A stretch of 64,000 nucleotides of DNA from Eisenbergiella tayi (GCF_001881565.1 NZ_MPDJ01000002.1:356578-420577), one strand, 5' to 3'; positions 8,881 to 18,287 are shown, counted from the stretch's first letter. Notes: generated by a model not told the origin, from the letters alone. A program made the numbers and translations.

Positions 8881-11800
8881 TTATTTCTCTTCTTTTTTAC
8901 GTTTCTTTGCTGTAATTCCCAATGTCAGAATGGCTCCCATTATAAGGAATGACCATCCGGCTATCGGTGCGGTATCTCCGGTTCCGGGTCCCTTGCTTTC
9001 GCCGAGAACTCCTACTTCAGGAGGTAACGCTTCTCCGAGGACTCCTACTTCAGGCTGTACAGGGGCTAATGCTTCTCCCAGTACGGCTGTTGTTGCTGTA
9101 GGTGTGCCAGGTGTCGGGTCGGGTGTCGGTCCGGGGCCGGGTTCAGGTTCGGGGCCAGGTGTAACAGTATCTACCGCAAAGTGTGCGGTATAAGTTGCTG
9201 CCACATTTAAGCCATTCACTTTTGCAGGTACGTAAGTTGCATCTGTACTTACTATATCACCATTATTATTGGTCCAGTTTACAAAATGATAACCTGTTAC
9301 TGCCGTAGCCGCAGAGCCCTGTGCTTCTCCCTTCACTGCCAGCAATGTTTCATCAGTTCTGCTGACACTTCCACTTCCATCAGCTACATAATTAATAGTG
9401 ATTTCATTTTCAGTATATATTACCTTGAGCACATCACCATTTTCTACTTTTTCAGGAATATCCTCTGATGGTATCAGAGACTTCAGCATATCCAAAACTC
9501 TTCGTTCTGCCTTCACCAGTTCCACTCTGTCATAGCTGTATCCGGGATATTCTTTCTGCTCAATGTCCTCTACATCCAAGGTATCCGGATCGTTTACCCA
9601 AACATCCTTACTTACCTCATATGTATCTCTCGCATCTGTTTCTCCTTCTACCCAATACTCCACTCCATAGGAAATAGTCTTTGTTATAGTCATGTCTTCC
9701 TCAAAGTGTGCTGTATAGGTATCAGCTACATTCAGATTATCTACCTTCTCGGGTATAAAATGAAGTTCTTCACTTACAATATCTCCCTTGCTGTTAGTCC
9801 AATTTGTCAGTTTATAACCATAGTCCGGTTTAGCTGTGGAACCTTCTGCAATACCTGTAGCAGGTGCAAGACTTTCGTTGTCAGGATCCACGACGCCATT
9901 TCCATCAGCAAGATAAATTATTGAAATATTTTCATTTTCCTCAAAGTTTGCATAATAGGTTGCCGCTACATTCAGTCCGCCTACTTTGACAGGTGTGAAG
10001 GATACATCTGTACCTAACACATTATCATCCGCATCTGTCCAGTTTTTAAAGGTATATCCAGCTGCTGCTGTCGCTGTCGAACCTTCAGCAATTCCCGTTG
10101 CCGGTGCAATTGTCTCGTCTGTAGGATTTACGTCTCCTCCAATACGTGCTACATAATTGATTGTTACTTCTGCATTCTCTACGAAGTTCGCATAATAGGT
10201 CGCTGCTACATTCAGTCCGTCTACCTTAGCTGGTACAAAGGTTGCATCTGTACCTACTTCCTTATCATTCTCATCTGTCCAGTTTACAAAAGTATATCCG
10301 GCGACTGCTGTCGCTGTCGATCCTTCTGCTACACCTGATGCAGGTGCCAGCGTTTCTTCTGTAGGAATTACCTTACCTCCGACACGCGCCACATATTTAA
10401 TTGTTACTTCTTTGTTCTCTTCGAAGTTAGCATAATACGTTGCTGCTACATTCAGTCCGTTTACCTTAGCCGGTACAAAGACTGGATTTGTACTTATTTC
10501 ATTATTATACTGATCCGTCCAGTTTTTAAAGGTATATCCGGCGGCTGCTGTCGCTGTCGATCCTTTTGCTACACCTGATGCAGGTGCCAGCGTTTCTTCT
10601 GTAGGAATTACCTTTCCTCCGATACGCGCCACATATTTAATTGTTACTTCTTTGTTCTCTTTGAAGTTTGCATAATAGGTTGCCGCCACATTCAGTCCGT
10701 CTACCTTAGCTGGTACAAAGGTTGCATTTGTACTTACTTCCTTATCATTCTCATCTGTCCAGTTTACGAAGGTATATCCGGCTGCCGCTGTCGCCGTGGA
10801 ACCTGTTGCTGTACCTGTTGCAGGGAGAAGATTTTCTGATCTCTTGTCTACACTTCCTCCGGTACGCGCTTCATAATTAATTGTTACTGCTTCATTCTCA
10901 TTAAAATTTGCATAATAGGTTGCGCCTTCATAAGCTCCATCCACTTTTTCAGGTATAAATTCAGGTGCCGTCCCCACTTCGTTGCCCTCTGAATCGGTCC
11001 AGTTCACAAACCTATATCCAGGTGACGCCGTTGCCTTCGAACCCTCTGCCGTTCCGGTTGCAGGAGACAGTGTCTCACTTCCCTTACTTACCACACCGCC
11101 TTCATTGGCAATATAATTGATTGTTATCTTATTATTTTCCTCAAAATATGCTGTATAAGTATCTGCTACATTTAAACCGTTTACTTTTTTAGGAACAAAT
11201 TCGGCTTCCGAACTAACTACAGTACCTCCTGCGTTTTTCCAGTTTACAAAATGATAACCCTTCGCTGCCTCAGCCGTGGAACCTGCCGCCTTACCGCTAA
11301 CCGTTTTTATTGTTTCACTGCTATTGGTAACACTTCCATTATCATCAGCCGTATAATTGATTGTGACACTATTTTCTGTATAAAGTACCTTCAGTACATC
11401 ACCATTTCCCACTGTTTCAGGTAAATCTTTTGAAGGTATCAGTGCCTTTAACATATCAAGCAGGCCTTTGCTTGCCCTTACATGTTCCACTTTACTATAA
11501 CTGTATCCGGGATATTCCTTTTGTTCAATGTCCTCCACATTCAGAGTATCATCATCATAAACCCATACGTCCTGGCTTACCTTATATGAATCTCTGGCTG
11601 TGCTTTCTCCCTCAAGCCAATACTCTACACTATAGGATATTGTTTTGGTTATAGTTGTATCTTTTACAAAATGTGCAGTATAGGTTTCCGCTACATTCAG
11701 GCCATTAACTTTCTCCGGTATGAATTGAAGGTCTTTACCTACCTCTTCACCTTTGCTGTTGGTCCAGTTTTCCAGCTTATAACCATAGTTCGGTGTTGCA

Positions 11801-14442
11801 AGAGACCCCTTGGCTACTCCTGTTGCAGGTGCCAGGCCTTCACTTCCAGGTTCTACTGTTCCTTCTCCATCAGCAACATAAGTAATAGTAATATCTGCAT
11901 TTTGTTTGAAGTGTGCCTCATAAGTTGCCGCAACATTTAATCCGTCTACTTTTTCAGGAGTAAATGATGCATTTGTACCTACTATATCACCCTTTTCATT
12001 TGTCCATTTTTCAAAGGTATATCCATTGGCAGCTATCGCTGTTGAGCCTTGTGCTGTTCCGTTGACAGGAGCTATTGTTTCTGACCCGAGTGATACACTT
12101 CCGCCTGTAAGTGCAACATAATTGATTGTTATATCATCATTTTCTACGAAGTTTGCCGTATAAGTTGCAGGAACATTAACCCCATTTACCTTTTGAGGTA
12201 CAAATTTAAGCGTGGTACTTACAGTATTGCCATCTTTATCTGTCCAGTCTACAAAATGATATCCGGCAGAGGCCGTTGCTATTGATCCTTGCGAAGTTCC
12301 GGTTGCAGGTGCTAAACTTTCACTTGTCCGTGAGACGCTTCCGCCTTCAGTTGCCTGATATTTAATTGTAATATTTTCATTTTCTGCAAAAACTGCATAA
12401 TATGTCGCAGCTACGTTAACCCCGTCTACCTTTTGAGGCACAAAATTCAATTGGGTACTTACCGTATTCTCTTTTTCATCTATCCATTTCTCAAAATGAT
12501 ATCCGGCAGAGGCCGTTGCCAAAGATCCCTGTGCGGTTTCGGTAACAGGCAGTAAAGTTTCATATGGCCGTGAGACACTTCCGCCAGTCTTTGCTTCATA
12601 ATTAATTGTAACTTTTTCATTTTCCACATAATATACTTCGATCAGTTTATTATTGGAGGTTATTTTTGTAGGAAGTTCAGGTACTATTTTATCCTCATGA
12701 TAACCATTCGGACATTTATCAATGACAGAAGTTATTTCCATTCCATTGACAACTGTGTCACTTTCTGTCCAGGCAGACTGGAATATATCGCCTAAATAGT
12801 AGTGAACCTGATAAGTTACTTTCTGCTTTTCATATTCGAAAACTATATTATTTTTAGTAGAATCTATATATATTTCCTTATAGACACTAGGGTTCTGTCC
12901 CTCCGCTAATGTATAACCTCCAATCTCCGGAGCGGAAACCCAAATGGCTGCTTTTTTAGTAGTATGATTAGTAGGACCGTAAATAACTTCTTTTGTATCT
13001 TTGTCAATACCCGTAACTGTATATTTACGTTCAACAGCATTTGTATAATAGAATGTTATGATGTTTCCACTTTGGGAAAGTACCAATGATTGACTTGCTT
13101 CTACTGGAACATATCCTTTTTCTTCCAAATCAATGGCCCATTCTGTTACTGTCTTACCAATCCTTTGATTTGATACTAACTTTTGCTCGTTTAATATCGT
13201 ATCCGTCCCCTGTTCCAAATAATTCACTACATAAGATGTATAATTTTTAGGAGACCAATGAGCGTACAGCGTAAAACCATCTTTTACCGGCGAACCAAAG
13301 TCATACTTTGTACCACCATCAGCTTGTGTATACCATCCCAGGAAATTATATCCCTCTCTCACTGGACTTTCAGGTTCATCAACAGTATTTCTGTACTCAA
13401 CCTTTACGGTTACTTTGTTTCCCTCTTTATAATTCTCATCAAAAATAACCGAATATGTTTTTACTTTCCATCCTGCATATACTGTCATATTATTTGCAGG
13501 CATGATATCTCTTCCCCACTGCACACTACTCTTTGCTCCCGGATCATAGTACCATCCGGTAAAATCATATCCCTCTCGTACAGGAGTCCCATTGGGAGCT
13601 GTAATAGCAGCTTCATATTTATAGGTCTTGGAACCAGGTGCATTACTGCCACCATTTGCAGAAAACTCAATCGTATAAGAATTCCTTGTATAATACAAGT
13701 AATTATTTGTTGACAAACTTCCTCCTACCTTCCGAGGAACATTTCTACTATCATTAGGATTAAATGTAAATCCAGTAATCGGATATCTATCCTGCTCTGT
13801 TAATTCCCAATAACTTTGACTAGATGTAAAAGAATCCAAATGATGCTCTAAATAGGAACTGCCTGATACAGGTTCCACCATATAGTGAATATTAAATTTA
13901 TTTCTTCCTGTTGAACTTTTTTCAAAACTCATTTCCTGTGCAGGCATAACCTGCATGCCCGCATAATACTTACCATCTCCACCATAAAAATTTTTCCATA
14001 AACTTTCACGAGGCCACTTATCATTAATCCATGCCCCATAAAGTTCTGTAATAGTATAAAGCGGATTTCGATCTTTAGCATCTTCAAAAAATTTTAAAGT
14101 AAATGTTTTTCTATTATAATATACATTAACTACCGTAGAACCATCCACTTCAATTGTTTTCCCTGTATCCATTTCAGAATACGTAAATCCAGTCTTATCC
14201 AGTTTGATTTTTGACAATTCTGATGAACTTATATCTGGAATATCAGATGAATTTACTACTCTTCCCACATTTCCATTTTTGGTTTGGCTATAAAGAAAAT
14301 CATAATTATTTCCAGTCGGTTTCTGTATCCAATACATAATCTTGTAATTGGCAGTTGCACTCGTATCAATCTTCCAAGATGCTGTAACAAGCATATTTTC
14401 TATTAATGAGAAGTTCGTTACCTTATTTCCTTTATTATCCAT
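8881..14442 (-). CDS. InlB/MucBP giant surface protein, C-terminal part (frameshifted)
   Basis: This 1853-codon frame carries the bulk of a giant surface protein whose signal peptide is in the other frame at 14418-16487. The first residues (MDNKGNKVTNFSL) continue an InlB B-repeat broken at the frame change, so this is not an independent gene; it has no signal peptide. Then come more InlB B-type repeats (GYDFTGWYYD, GYNFLGWYT), a MucBP-like segment (about 400-470) and 12 copies of a roughly 75-residue repeat. Each copy has ITINYVA--GGSV, ETLAPATG, GST-TAAAGY-FVNWT and VDGLNVAATY. Two of the junctions hold a TITKTISY--EYW linker domain of about 95 residues. A Pro/Gly/Glu linker, three VLGE repeats, GPGTGDTAP, a membrane segment and KKRKKEEK end the protein, almost as in the Cna-B giant. 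Confidence 0.85.
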   Translation of the reverse strand: MDNKGNKVTNFSLIENMLVTASWKIDTSATANYKIMYWIQKPTGNNYDFLYSQTKNGNVGRVVNSSDIPDISSSELSKIKLDKTGFTYSEMDTGKTIEVDGSTVVNVYYNRKTFTLKFFEDAKDRNPLYTITELYGAWINDKWPRESLWKNFYGGDGKYYAGMQVMPAQEMSFEKSSTGRNKFNIHYMVEPVSGSSYLEHHLDSFTSSQSYWELTEQDRYPITGFTFNPNDSRNVPRKVGGSLSTNNYLYYTRNSYTIEFSANGGSNAPGSKTYKYEAAITAPNGTPVREGYDFTGWYYDPGAKSSVQWGRDIMPANNMTVYAGWKVKTYSVIFDENYKEGNKVTVKVEYRNTVDEPESPVREGYNFLGWYTQADGGTKYDFGSPVKDGFTLYAHWSPKNYTSYVVNYLEQGTDTILNEQKLVSNQRIGKTVTEWAIDLEEKGYVPVEASQSLVLSQSGNIITFYYTNAVERKYTVTGIDKDTKEVIYGPTNHTTKKAAIWVSAPEIGGYTLAEGQNPSVYKEIYIDSTKNNIVFEYEKQKVTYQVHYYLGDIFQSAWTESDTVVNGMEITSVIDKCPNGYHEDKIVPELPTKITSNNKLIEVYYVENEKVTINYEAKTGGSVSRPYETLLPVTETAQGSLATASAGYHFEKWIDEKENTVSTQLNFVPQKVDGVNVAATYYAVFAENENITIKYQATEGGSVSRTSESLAPATGTSQGSIATASAGYHFVDWTDKDGNTVSTTLKFVPQKVNGVNVPATYTANFVENDDITINYVALTGGSVSLGSETIAPVNGTAQGSTAIAANGYTFEKWTNEKGDIVGTNASFTPEKVDGLNVAATYEAHFKQNADITITYVADGEGTVEPGSEGLAPATGVAKGSLATPNYGYKLENWTNSKGEEVGKDLQFIPEKVNGLNVAETYTAHFVKDTTITKTISYSVEYWLEGESTARDSYKVSQDVWVYDDDTLNVEDIEQKEYPGYSYSKVEHVRASKGLLDMLKALIPSKDLPETVGNGDVLKVLYTENSVTINYTADDNGSVTNSSETIKTVSGKAAGSTAEAAKGYHFVNWKNAGGTVVSSEAEFVPKKVNGLNVADTYTAYFEENNKITINYIANEGGVVSKGSETLSPATGTAEGSKATASPGYRFVNWTDSEGNEVGTAPEFIPEKVDGAYEGATYYANFNENEAVTINYEARTGGSVDKRSENLLPATGTATGSTATAAAGYTFVNWTDENDKEVSTNATFVPAKVDGLNVAATYYANFKENKEVTIKYVARIGGKVIPTEETLAPASGVAKGSTATAAAGYTFKNWTDQYNNEISTNPVFVPAKVNGLNVAATYYANFEENKEVTIKYVARVGGKVIPTEETLAPASGVAEGSTATAVAGYTFVNWTDENDKEVGTDATFVPAKVDGLNVAATYYANFVENAEVTINYVARIGGDVNPTDETIAPATGIAEGSTATAAAGYTFKNWTDADDNVLGTDVSFTPVKVGGLNVAATYYANFEENENISIIYLADGNGVVDPDNESLAPATGIAEGSTAKPDYGYKLTNWTNSKGDIVSEELHFIPEKVDNLNVADTYTAHFEEDMTITKTISYGVEYWVEGETDARDTYEVSKDVWVNDPDTLDVEDIEQKEYPGYSYDRVELVKAERRVLDMLKSLIPSEDIPEKVENGDVLKVIYTENEITINYVADGSGSVSRTDETLLAVKGEAQGSAATAVTGYHFVNWTNNNGDIVSTDATYVPAKVNGLNVAATYTAHFAVDTVTPGPEPEPGPGPTPDPTPGTPTATTAVLGEALAPVQPEVGVLGEALPPEVGVLGESKGPGTGDTAPIAGWSFLIMGAILTLGITAKKRKKEEK

Positions 14443-16487
14443 CCATCAAAAAGATATCCATCCTTTGTTGGTGTTTGTTCCATGCTTAAGGAAATCTGGG
14501 TTTCAAAAGGAGCTTCAATTGCTGTCACATAGCTGCCTCCTGCCGAATCGAAGCGGACTGTATAATTCAATCTCGTATACTCAATAACTATAACCGTATT
14601 TTTACCAATTGAAGTATTTTCAACAACCCCTGCTTCAAACCCTTTTACATTTTTGGCCTGTGCATCAGTTTCTGTTCCATACATCCCTTGCTTTATTTCA
14701 TTTTCAATTTCAAAATCCCCATCTAATTTCTGAAATTTGTGTTGCACTGTATATGTAGTTTCTGTAGGATTATAATTTACATTAACAGTCAGGTCTTTAT
14801 CCGACATTGTACCTTGTACAACTGTCAAATCAGCTTGGTATCCCTCTATCACAGGAGATGTTCTTTTATACGCACTTCCTTCTCTTACATCTACATAATA
14901 AGTATCTGCAGCTTTACGTCCAGCCATCATTCCTGCATTTTCACTGTATACATAATTAATTGTAAGAGTGTGTATAGGTTTAACGGAAGAAGGATCTAAA
15001 ACCATTATATCCTTATGTGCCTCATATCCATCCACCTTAACTGTTATATTTACCGTACCTTCTGCAACTCCAGTAACGATACCGCCCTCGTCCACGGTTG
15101 CTATATTGTTATTATCACTAGACCAAATAATCTCTTTTGCCTCAGCATCATTCGGCTCAAATACTGCTTTTAATGTAATGGTCTTTCCTATATTAACAAT
15201 ATCAGGACCTTCTATTTTTAGGCTTTCAACAGATACAGAAGGAGCATTAACTTTTACATCCACGGAATCTGTAAAATCACCGTCCACTGTTTTCACAGTG
15301 ACTGTTGTATTCCCTGCTGCCAAAGCATCAACCTTGCCATCTTCATCAACAGTTGCAACCTCTTCATTTGAAGAACTCCAGATTACAGATTGATTAGATG
15401 CGTTTTCAGGACTGATAGTATATTTAAAGGTATATGAATCACCAACTGTCAATTCGCCAATTTCAGGATTTGTAATTGATATTCCGGTAACTTCTACTGG
15501 TTTATTTTTAATTTGGATTTCAATACTGTCTGTCTTCGTGGCATGGCTTACTATAAATCTCCCATAGGTATATTCAACACTAACTTTTACATTCACTATC
15601 CCAGCAGCCTTTGTATGAAGTACTCCCGTACTGCTGTCAATTGTAGCAAATTCGCTTCCGTTTACAATCTCCCAAGATTCAGAGTCTACATCCTCTTCAT
15701 CTATATTTGTTCTACTATATGTAAGAGTTAAATCAGTACCGGCATAAACATCTCCCTCTACCGGATTAATTGTTACTTTTCCATTGCGCGTAGATGCATA
15801 TAATGCAACATTGGCTGCTGCCGGCTCTGCAATAATATCTACAGTAACATTCTCTTCAATATTATTTAATGTATATACACCATCTGTTTCTGTAAGGACA
15901 TTGCCGTCCGCCTTCACTTCCTTAATGTGATATCCCTTAGACTCATCAGCTTCTACTGAAAACTGTAAGTCTTTTCCTTTTTCCACTTCAGCATTGGTAA
16001 CGGCTTCTCCGTCTACCTTGACTGTAGCTTCTCCGGATATATTGAAGTTGACTGCATAAGTCACTTTATTGTTTTCTGTGATTTCCTCCGTATCTGTCAC
16101 GGACTCTTCCGTTTCCAGCTTATCTTCGTCAGATACAGTAGTGGTTTTACTCTCAGTCTCTGTACTTTCTATGCTGGTATCTGTAGAACTTTCTATGCTG
16201 GTATCTGTAGAATCTTCTGACGGATCCACAGTTCCCTCGTCAGTAGTCTGCGTTCCTTCCGGGACTTCCGACTTTTCCTCATTTTCCAAAGAATCTGATG
16301 AAGGTGCAGGTGTCTCTTCTCCTGTCTTATCCTCAATTGTGTTTGATTCCGGTTCACCCGCTTCTTCCGTTACCGATTGTACTTCCGCGGCATTAACAGT
16401 CATACTGTCATGTCCCAACGTAGTGGCAACCAGAACAAAAACAAGCAAGAACGCCCAAAATCTTTGTAATGACTTTGCCTTTTTCAT
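14418..16487 (-). CDS. InlB/MucBP giant surface protein, N-terminal part (frameshifted)
   Basis: This 689-codon frame starts at ATG 16487, after AGAGAGGAG, with the island's shared signal peptide (MKKAKSLQRFWAFLLVFVL). An acidic Thr/Glu/Ser linker follows (about 40-150). Next are a VKVDGEAV/GYHIKEV beta module, two to three BIG2 Ig-like domains (about 240-500, with SNEEVATVDEDGKV and DNNNIATVDEGGIV motifs), MucBP-like segments (about 515-640) and the start of an InlB B-repeat. That repeat breaks after GYLFDGW, where the frame reads IIKEIR and stops. The missing half of the repeat is in frame at 14442. Adding one 4-bp unit in the GATG tract at 14437-14447 would restore one frame of about 2,535 residues. 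It is therefore one gene in an off state, a decayed gene, or a sequencing error. Confidence 0.85.
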   Translation of the reverse strand: MKKAKSLQRFWAFLLVFVLVATTLGHDSMTVNAAEVQSVTEEAGEPESNTIEDKTGEETPAPSSDSLENEEKSEVPEGTQTTDEGTVDPSEDSTDTSIESSTDTSIESTETESKTTTVSDEDKLETEESVTDTEEITENNKVTYAVNFNISGEATVKVDGEAVTNAEVEKGKDLQFSVEADESKGYHIKEVKADGNVLTETDGVYTLNNIEENVTVDIIAEPAAANVALYASTRNGKVTINPVEGDVYAGTDLTLTYSRTNIDEEDVDSESWEIVNGSEFATIDSSTGVLHTKAAGIVNVKVSVEYTYGRFIVSHATKTDSIEIQIKNKPVEVTGISITNPEIGELTVGDSYTFKYTISPENASNQSVIWSSSNEEVATVDEDGKVDALAAGNTTVTVKTVDGDFTDSVDVKVNAPSVSVESLKIEGPDIVNIGKTITLKAVFEPNDAEAKEIIWSSDNNNIATVDEGGIVTGVAEGTVNITVKVDGYEAHKDIMVLDPSSVKPIHTLTINYVYSENAGMMAGRKAADTYYVDVREGSAYKRTSPVIEGYQADLTVVQGTMSDKDLTVNVNYNPTETTYTVQHKFQKLDGDFEIENEIKQGMYGTETDAQAKNVKGFEAGVVENTSIGKNTVIVIEYTRLNYTVRFDSAGGSYVTAIEAPFETQISLSMEQTPTKDGYLFDGWIIKEIR
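14437..14447 (-). repeat. Tetranucleotide tract at the frame change
   Basis: On the minus strand the sequence reads GATGGATGGAT, 2.75 copies of a 4-bp unit. With one further unit the translation becomes GYLFDGWMDNKGNKV, an uninterrupted InlB B-repeat. Loss of one unit by slipped-strand pairing explains the frameshift directly. Confidence 0.7.
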
Positions 16488-16539
16488 TCTTCTTTCTCCT
16501 CTCTTTTTAAACAACTCTGAACTAAAACCCCTGAATTTC

Positions 16540-16740
16540 CTAACTGCTTTTACCTTCTTCTTCATCCAAAGCGCTGTCGATAAGCTTTATCAATTCCAAG
16601 GCGCTCCGGAAATGCTTTGTAACTCCCCTCTCCGTCCAGGATATGGAGCCCTGCCATGTGGCATTCTGTCTGCTGGTTACCCGGACAATAAAGGAAGCTT
16701 TGTGTCCTACCAGATTTTTACTATCCTGCTCATCCCGCAC
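16540..16740 (-). CDS. Small conserved ATWQG-motif protein
   Basis: A 66-residue paralogue of the protein at 837-1046. The GTG start at 16740 has AGGAGG 7 nt upstream. It carries the same core: KASFIVRVTSRQ, NATWQGSISWTE, FRSALELIKLIDSAL, then an acidic tail. There is no signal peptide or membrane segment, so it should act in the cytoplasm. It is first in the operon, 52 bp upstream of the InlB-repeat protein start and 135 bp after the -10 box. Its repeated pairing with giant exported proteins suggests a role linked to their expression or export, but that is inference only. Confidence 0.85.
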   Translation of the reverse strand: MRDEQDSKNLVGHKASFIVRVTSRQNATWQGSISWTERGVTKHFRSALELIKLIDSALDEEEGKSS

Positions 16741-16874
16741 TGCTTCGCCTCCTTGTCTGCTCCTGTTTGAAAAATTGTTTCAGTATACTGTCCCGGGTTA
16801 CTGCATGAGGAAATTTAAAATTATTAACGGATACGTCTAACTTTATAATTCATATCTCCCTCATCATTAACTTG

Positions 16875-16909
16875 AGTATAACTATCACCACGTAACACCA
16901 ACCGTTACA
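16875..16909 (-). promoter_or_regulatory. SARP-type promoter of surface module 3
   Basis: Minus strand: TGTAACGG (16909-16902), TTGG, TGTTACGTG (16897-16889), 8 bp, TATACT (16880-16875). It is a diverged version of the two other sites with identical spacing. Another TGTAAC-like half-site lies near 16924-16929. Confidence 0.7.
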
Positions 16910-16951
16910 TTTTTTGAAATAATGTTACAATTTCAAATTTTTTTTATTGCA

Positions 16952-17003
16952 CAAAAAAAAAGACAGAACAAACGCCCGGATTATTCCAGGCGTTCATTCT
17001 GTC
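16952..17003 (-). terminator. Terminator of the BTAD regulator gene
   Basis: GACAGAA and AACGCC pair with GGCGTT and TTCTGTC around a short loop (16962-17003). A run of nine A on the plus strand gives the T run on the minus strand. It lies 33 bp beyond the stop at 17037. Confidence 0.85.
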
Positions 17004-17036
17004 TCAATATTTCTTATTATTTATTTTATTTCCATA

Positions 17037-18287
17037 TCAGTCCCAAAGGGAATTCGTCTTGGTAAAAGTTATATTCTCTTTCGGCAGGCTGTCTTCAGCT
17101 GCGGGCTGCACCTTGTATTCTATAGCGGCACGGGCCTTCAGGCCAAAGCTGAGGAAGCGTCCGTCAATCCTGTGCTGAATGATCACACAGTCTTCCAAAC
17201 GAAGTCCATTTAGCAGCATCAGGTACTGATTCATTCCATAACGTGTATAAAAATCACCCTTCCTCAGGGAAGTTCCTATGGCCAGTTTCAGCTTTTCCAT
17301 GTATTTTTCCAGCTTTACCTCATCGGTAAGGGGGCGCCCTTCCCGATCTACCATGGTACACAGCATAAGATAGGCGGACTGCCCGTTACGTTCCAGCATT
17401 CGGCATACTATATGATAGCAGTCGGTAAAACCGGGATAGGTGCAGAAATAAGCTCCGGACTGGAATTTTTCTTCCTGAAGCCCCTGTTTGATATCAGTCA
17501 TAACCACCGCATGATACTGAACCTTGTCGCTCATGGCATGGAATCTTTCCACCATTTCCTCCGACGGAGTAAGGCCCAGTTCTTCAAAATAGAAGGTAGT
17601 TGCTTTTTCATACACTTCCATTGCTTCCTTGAAACGTCCCAATGACATAAGACAGTCAATCTGAAGAAGATAAAACTCCTCATAGGGATAATAACGGCAG
17701 GCCTGCTCACTCAATTCCAGAAGTTCCTCATGCCTGTCCTGCTTCAGCAGAATAATCTCCGCTTCCTTCAGACATTCAAAATATTTTTTCTGGTAATCCG
17801 CACAGGCTATCGCCACCCATTCTTCCCCGCCAAGCTCCGGCAGGAAATCACCTTGATATACACGGCAGGCCTTCATGAGATAAGAAAGTTTGGATTCCTC
17901 ATCCGTTTCCATTTCTGCCTGCTCATATGCATTTACAAAAACTTCCGTATCCAGTTCTACCGGCACCTCATTCCGATCCCAGAAATAATTGCCCAGCTTA
18001 ATCCGGATACAATCTGCATCCTTGAAAGCTTCTGTTTTTTTAAGATATTTGCGCAGGCGATGAGCATTAACCCGCAAAGTCACTGCCGGATCCTCCAGCA
18101 CATCATTCCCATACAGCCTGTCTATCAGCTGCTTTCTGGGAATACCTGCATTCCCGGCAGCCAACACACTGATCAAAAGCTGGATCATCTTCGTCGTATT
18201 AGCATATTCCAATGGAATGGGTTCCTTCCCCTGGGAAAGACTAAAACCACCTAACATATTCACATTAATAATTTTTTTGTCTTCCAT
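17037..18287 (-). CDS. SARP/BTAD-type transcriptional regulator with degenerate GGDEF-like end
   Basis: A 416-residue protein. Residues about 5-100 form a winged helix of OmpR/SARP type (NVNMLGGFSLSQG, then RKQLIDRLYG and VTLRVNAHRLRKYL). Residues about 110-245 match the helical bacterial transcriptional activator domain (BTAD), with EEFYLLQIDCLMSLGRF and GLTPSEEMVERFH motifs. The last 140 residues resemble a GGDEF fold without its active site (LRKGDFYTRYGMNQYLMLL stands where RYGGDEF would be), so it may bind a ligand but should not make c-di-GMP. It closes the surface-protein island, and the three module promoters have SARP-like tandem sites, so it is the obvious candidate activator. Its own upstream region has TATGCTCAAG, similar to the module -10 regions, but without a full tandem repeat. 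Confidence 0.85.
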   Translation of the reverse strand: MEDKKIINVNMLGGFSLSQGKEPIPLEYANTTKMIQLLISVLAAGNAGIPRKQLIDRLYGNDVLEDPAVTLRVNAHRLRKYLKKTEAFKDADCIRIKLGNYFWDRNEVPVELDTEVFVNAYEQAEMETDEESKLSYLMKACRVYQGDFLPELGGEEWVAIACADYQKKYFECLKEAEIILLKQDRHEELLELSEQACRYYPYEEFYLLQIDCLMSLGRFKEAMEVYEKATTFYFEELGLTPSEEMVERFHAMSDKVQYHAVVMTDIKQGLQEEKFQSGAYFCTYPGFTDCYHIVCRMLERNGQSAYLMLCTMVDREGRPLTDEVKLEKYMEKLKLAIGTSLRKGDFYTRYGMNQYLMLLNGLRLEDCVIIQHRIDGRFLSFGLKARAAIEYKVQPAAEDSLPKENITFTKTNSLWD

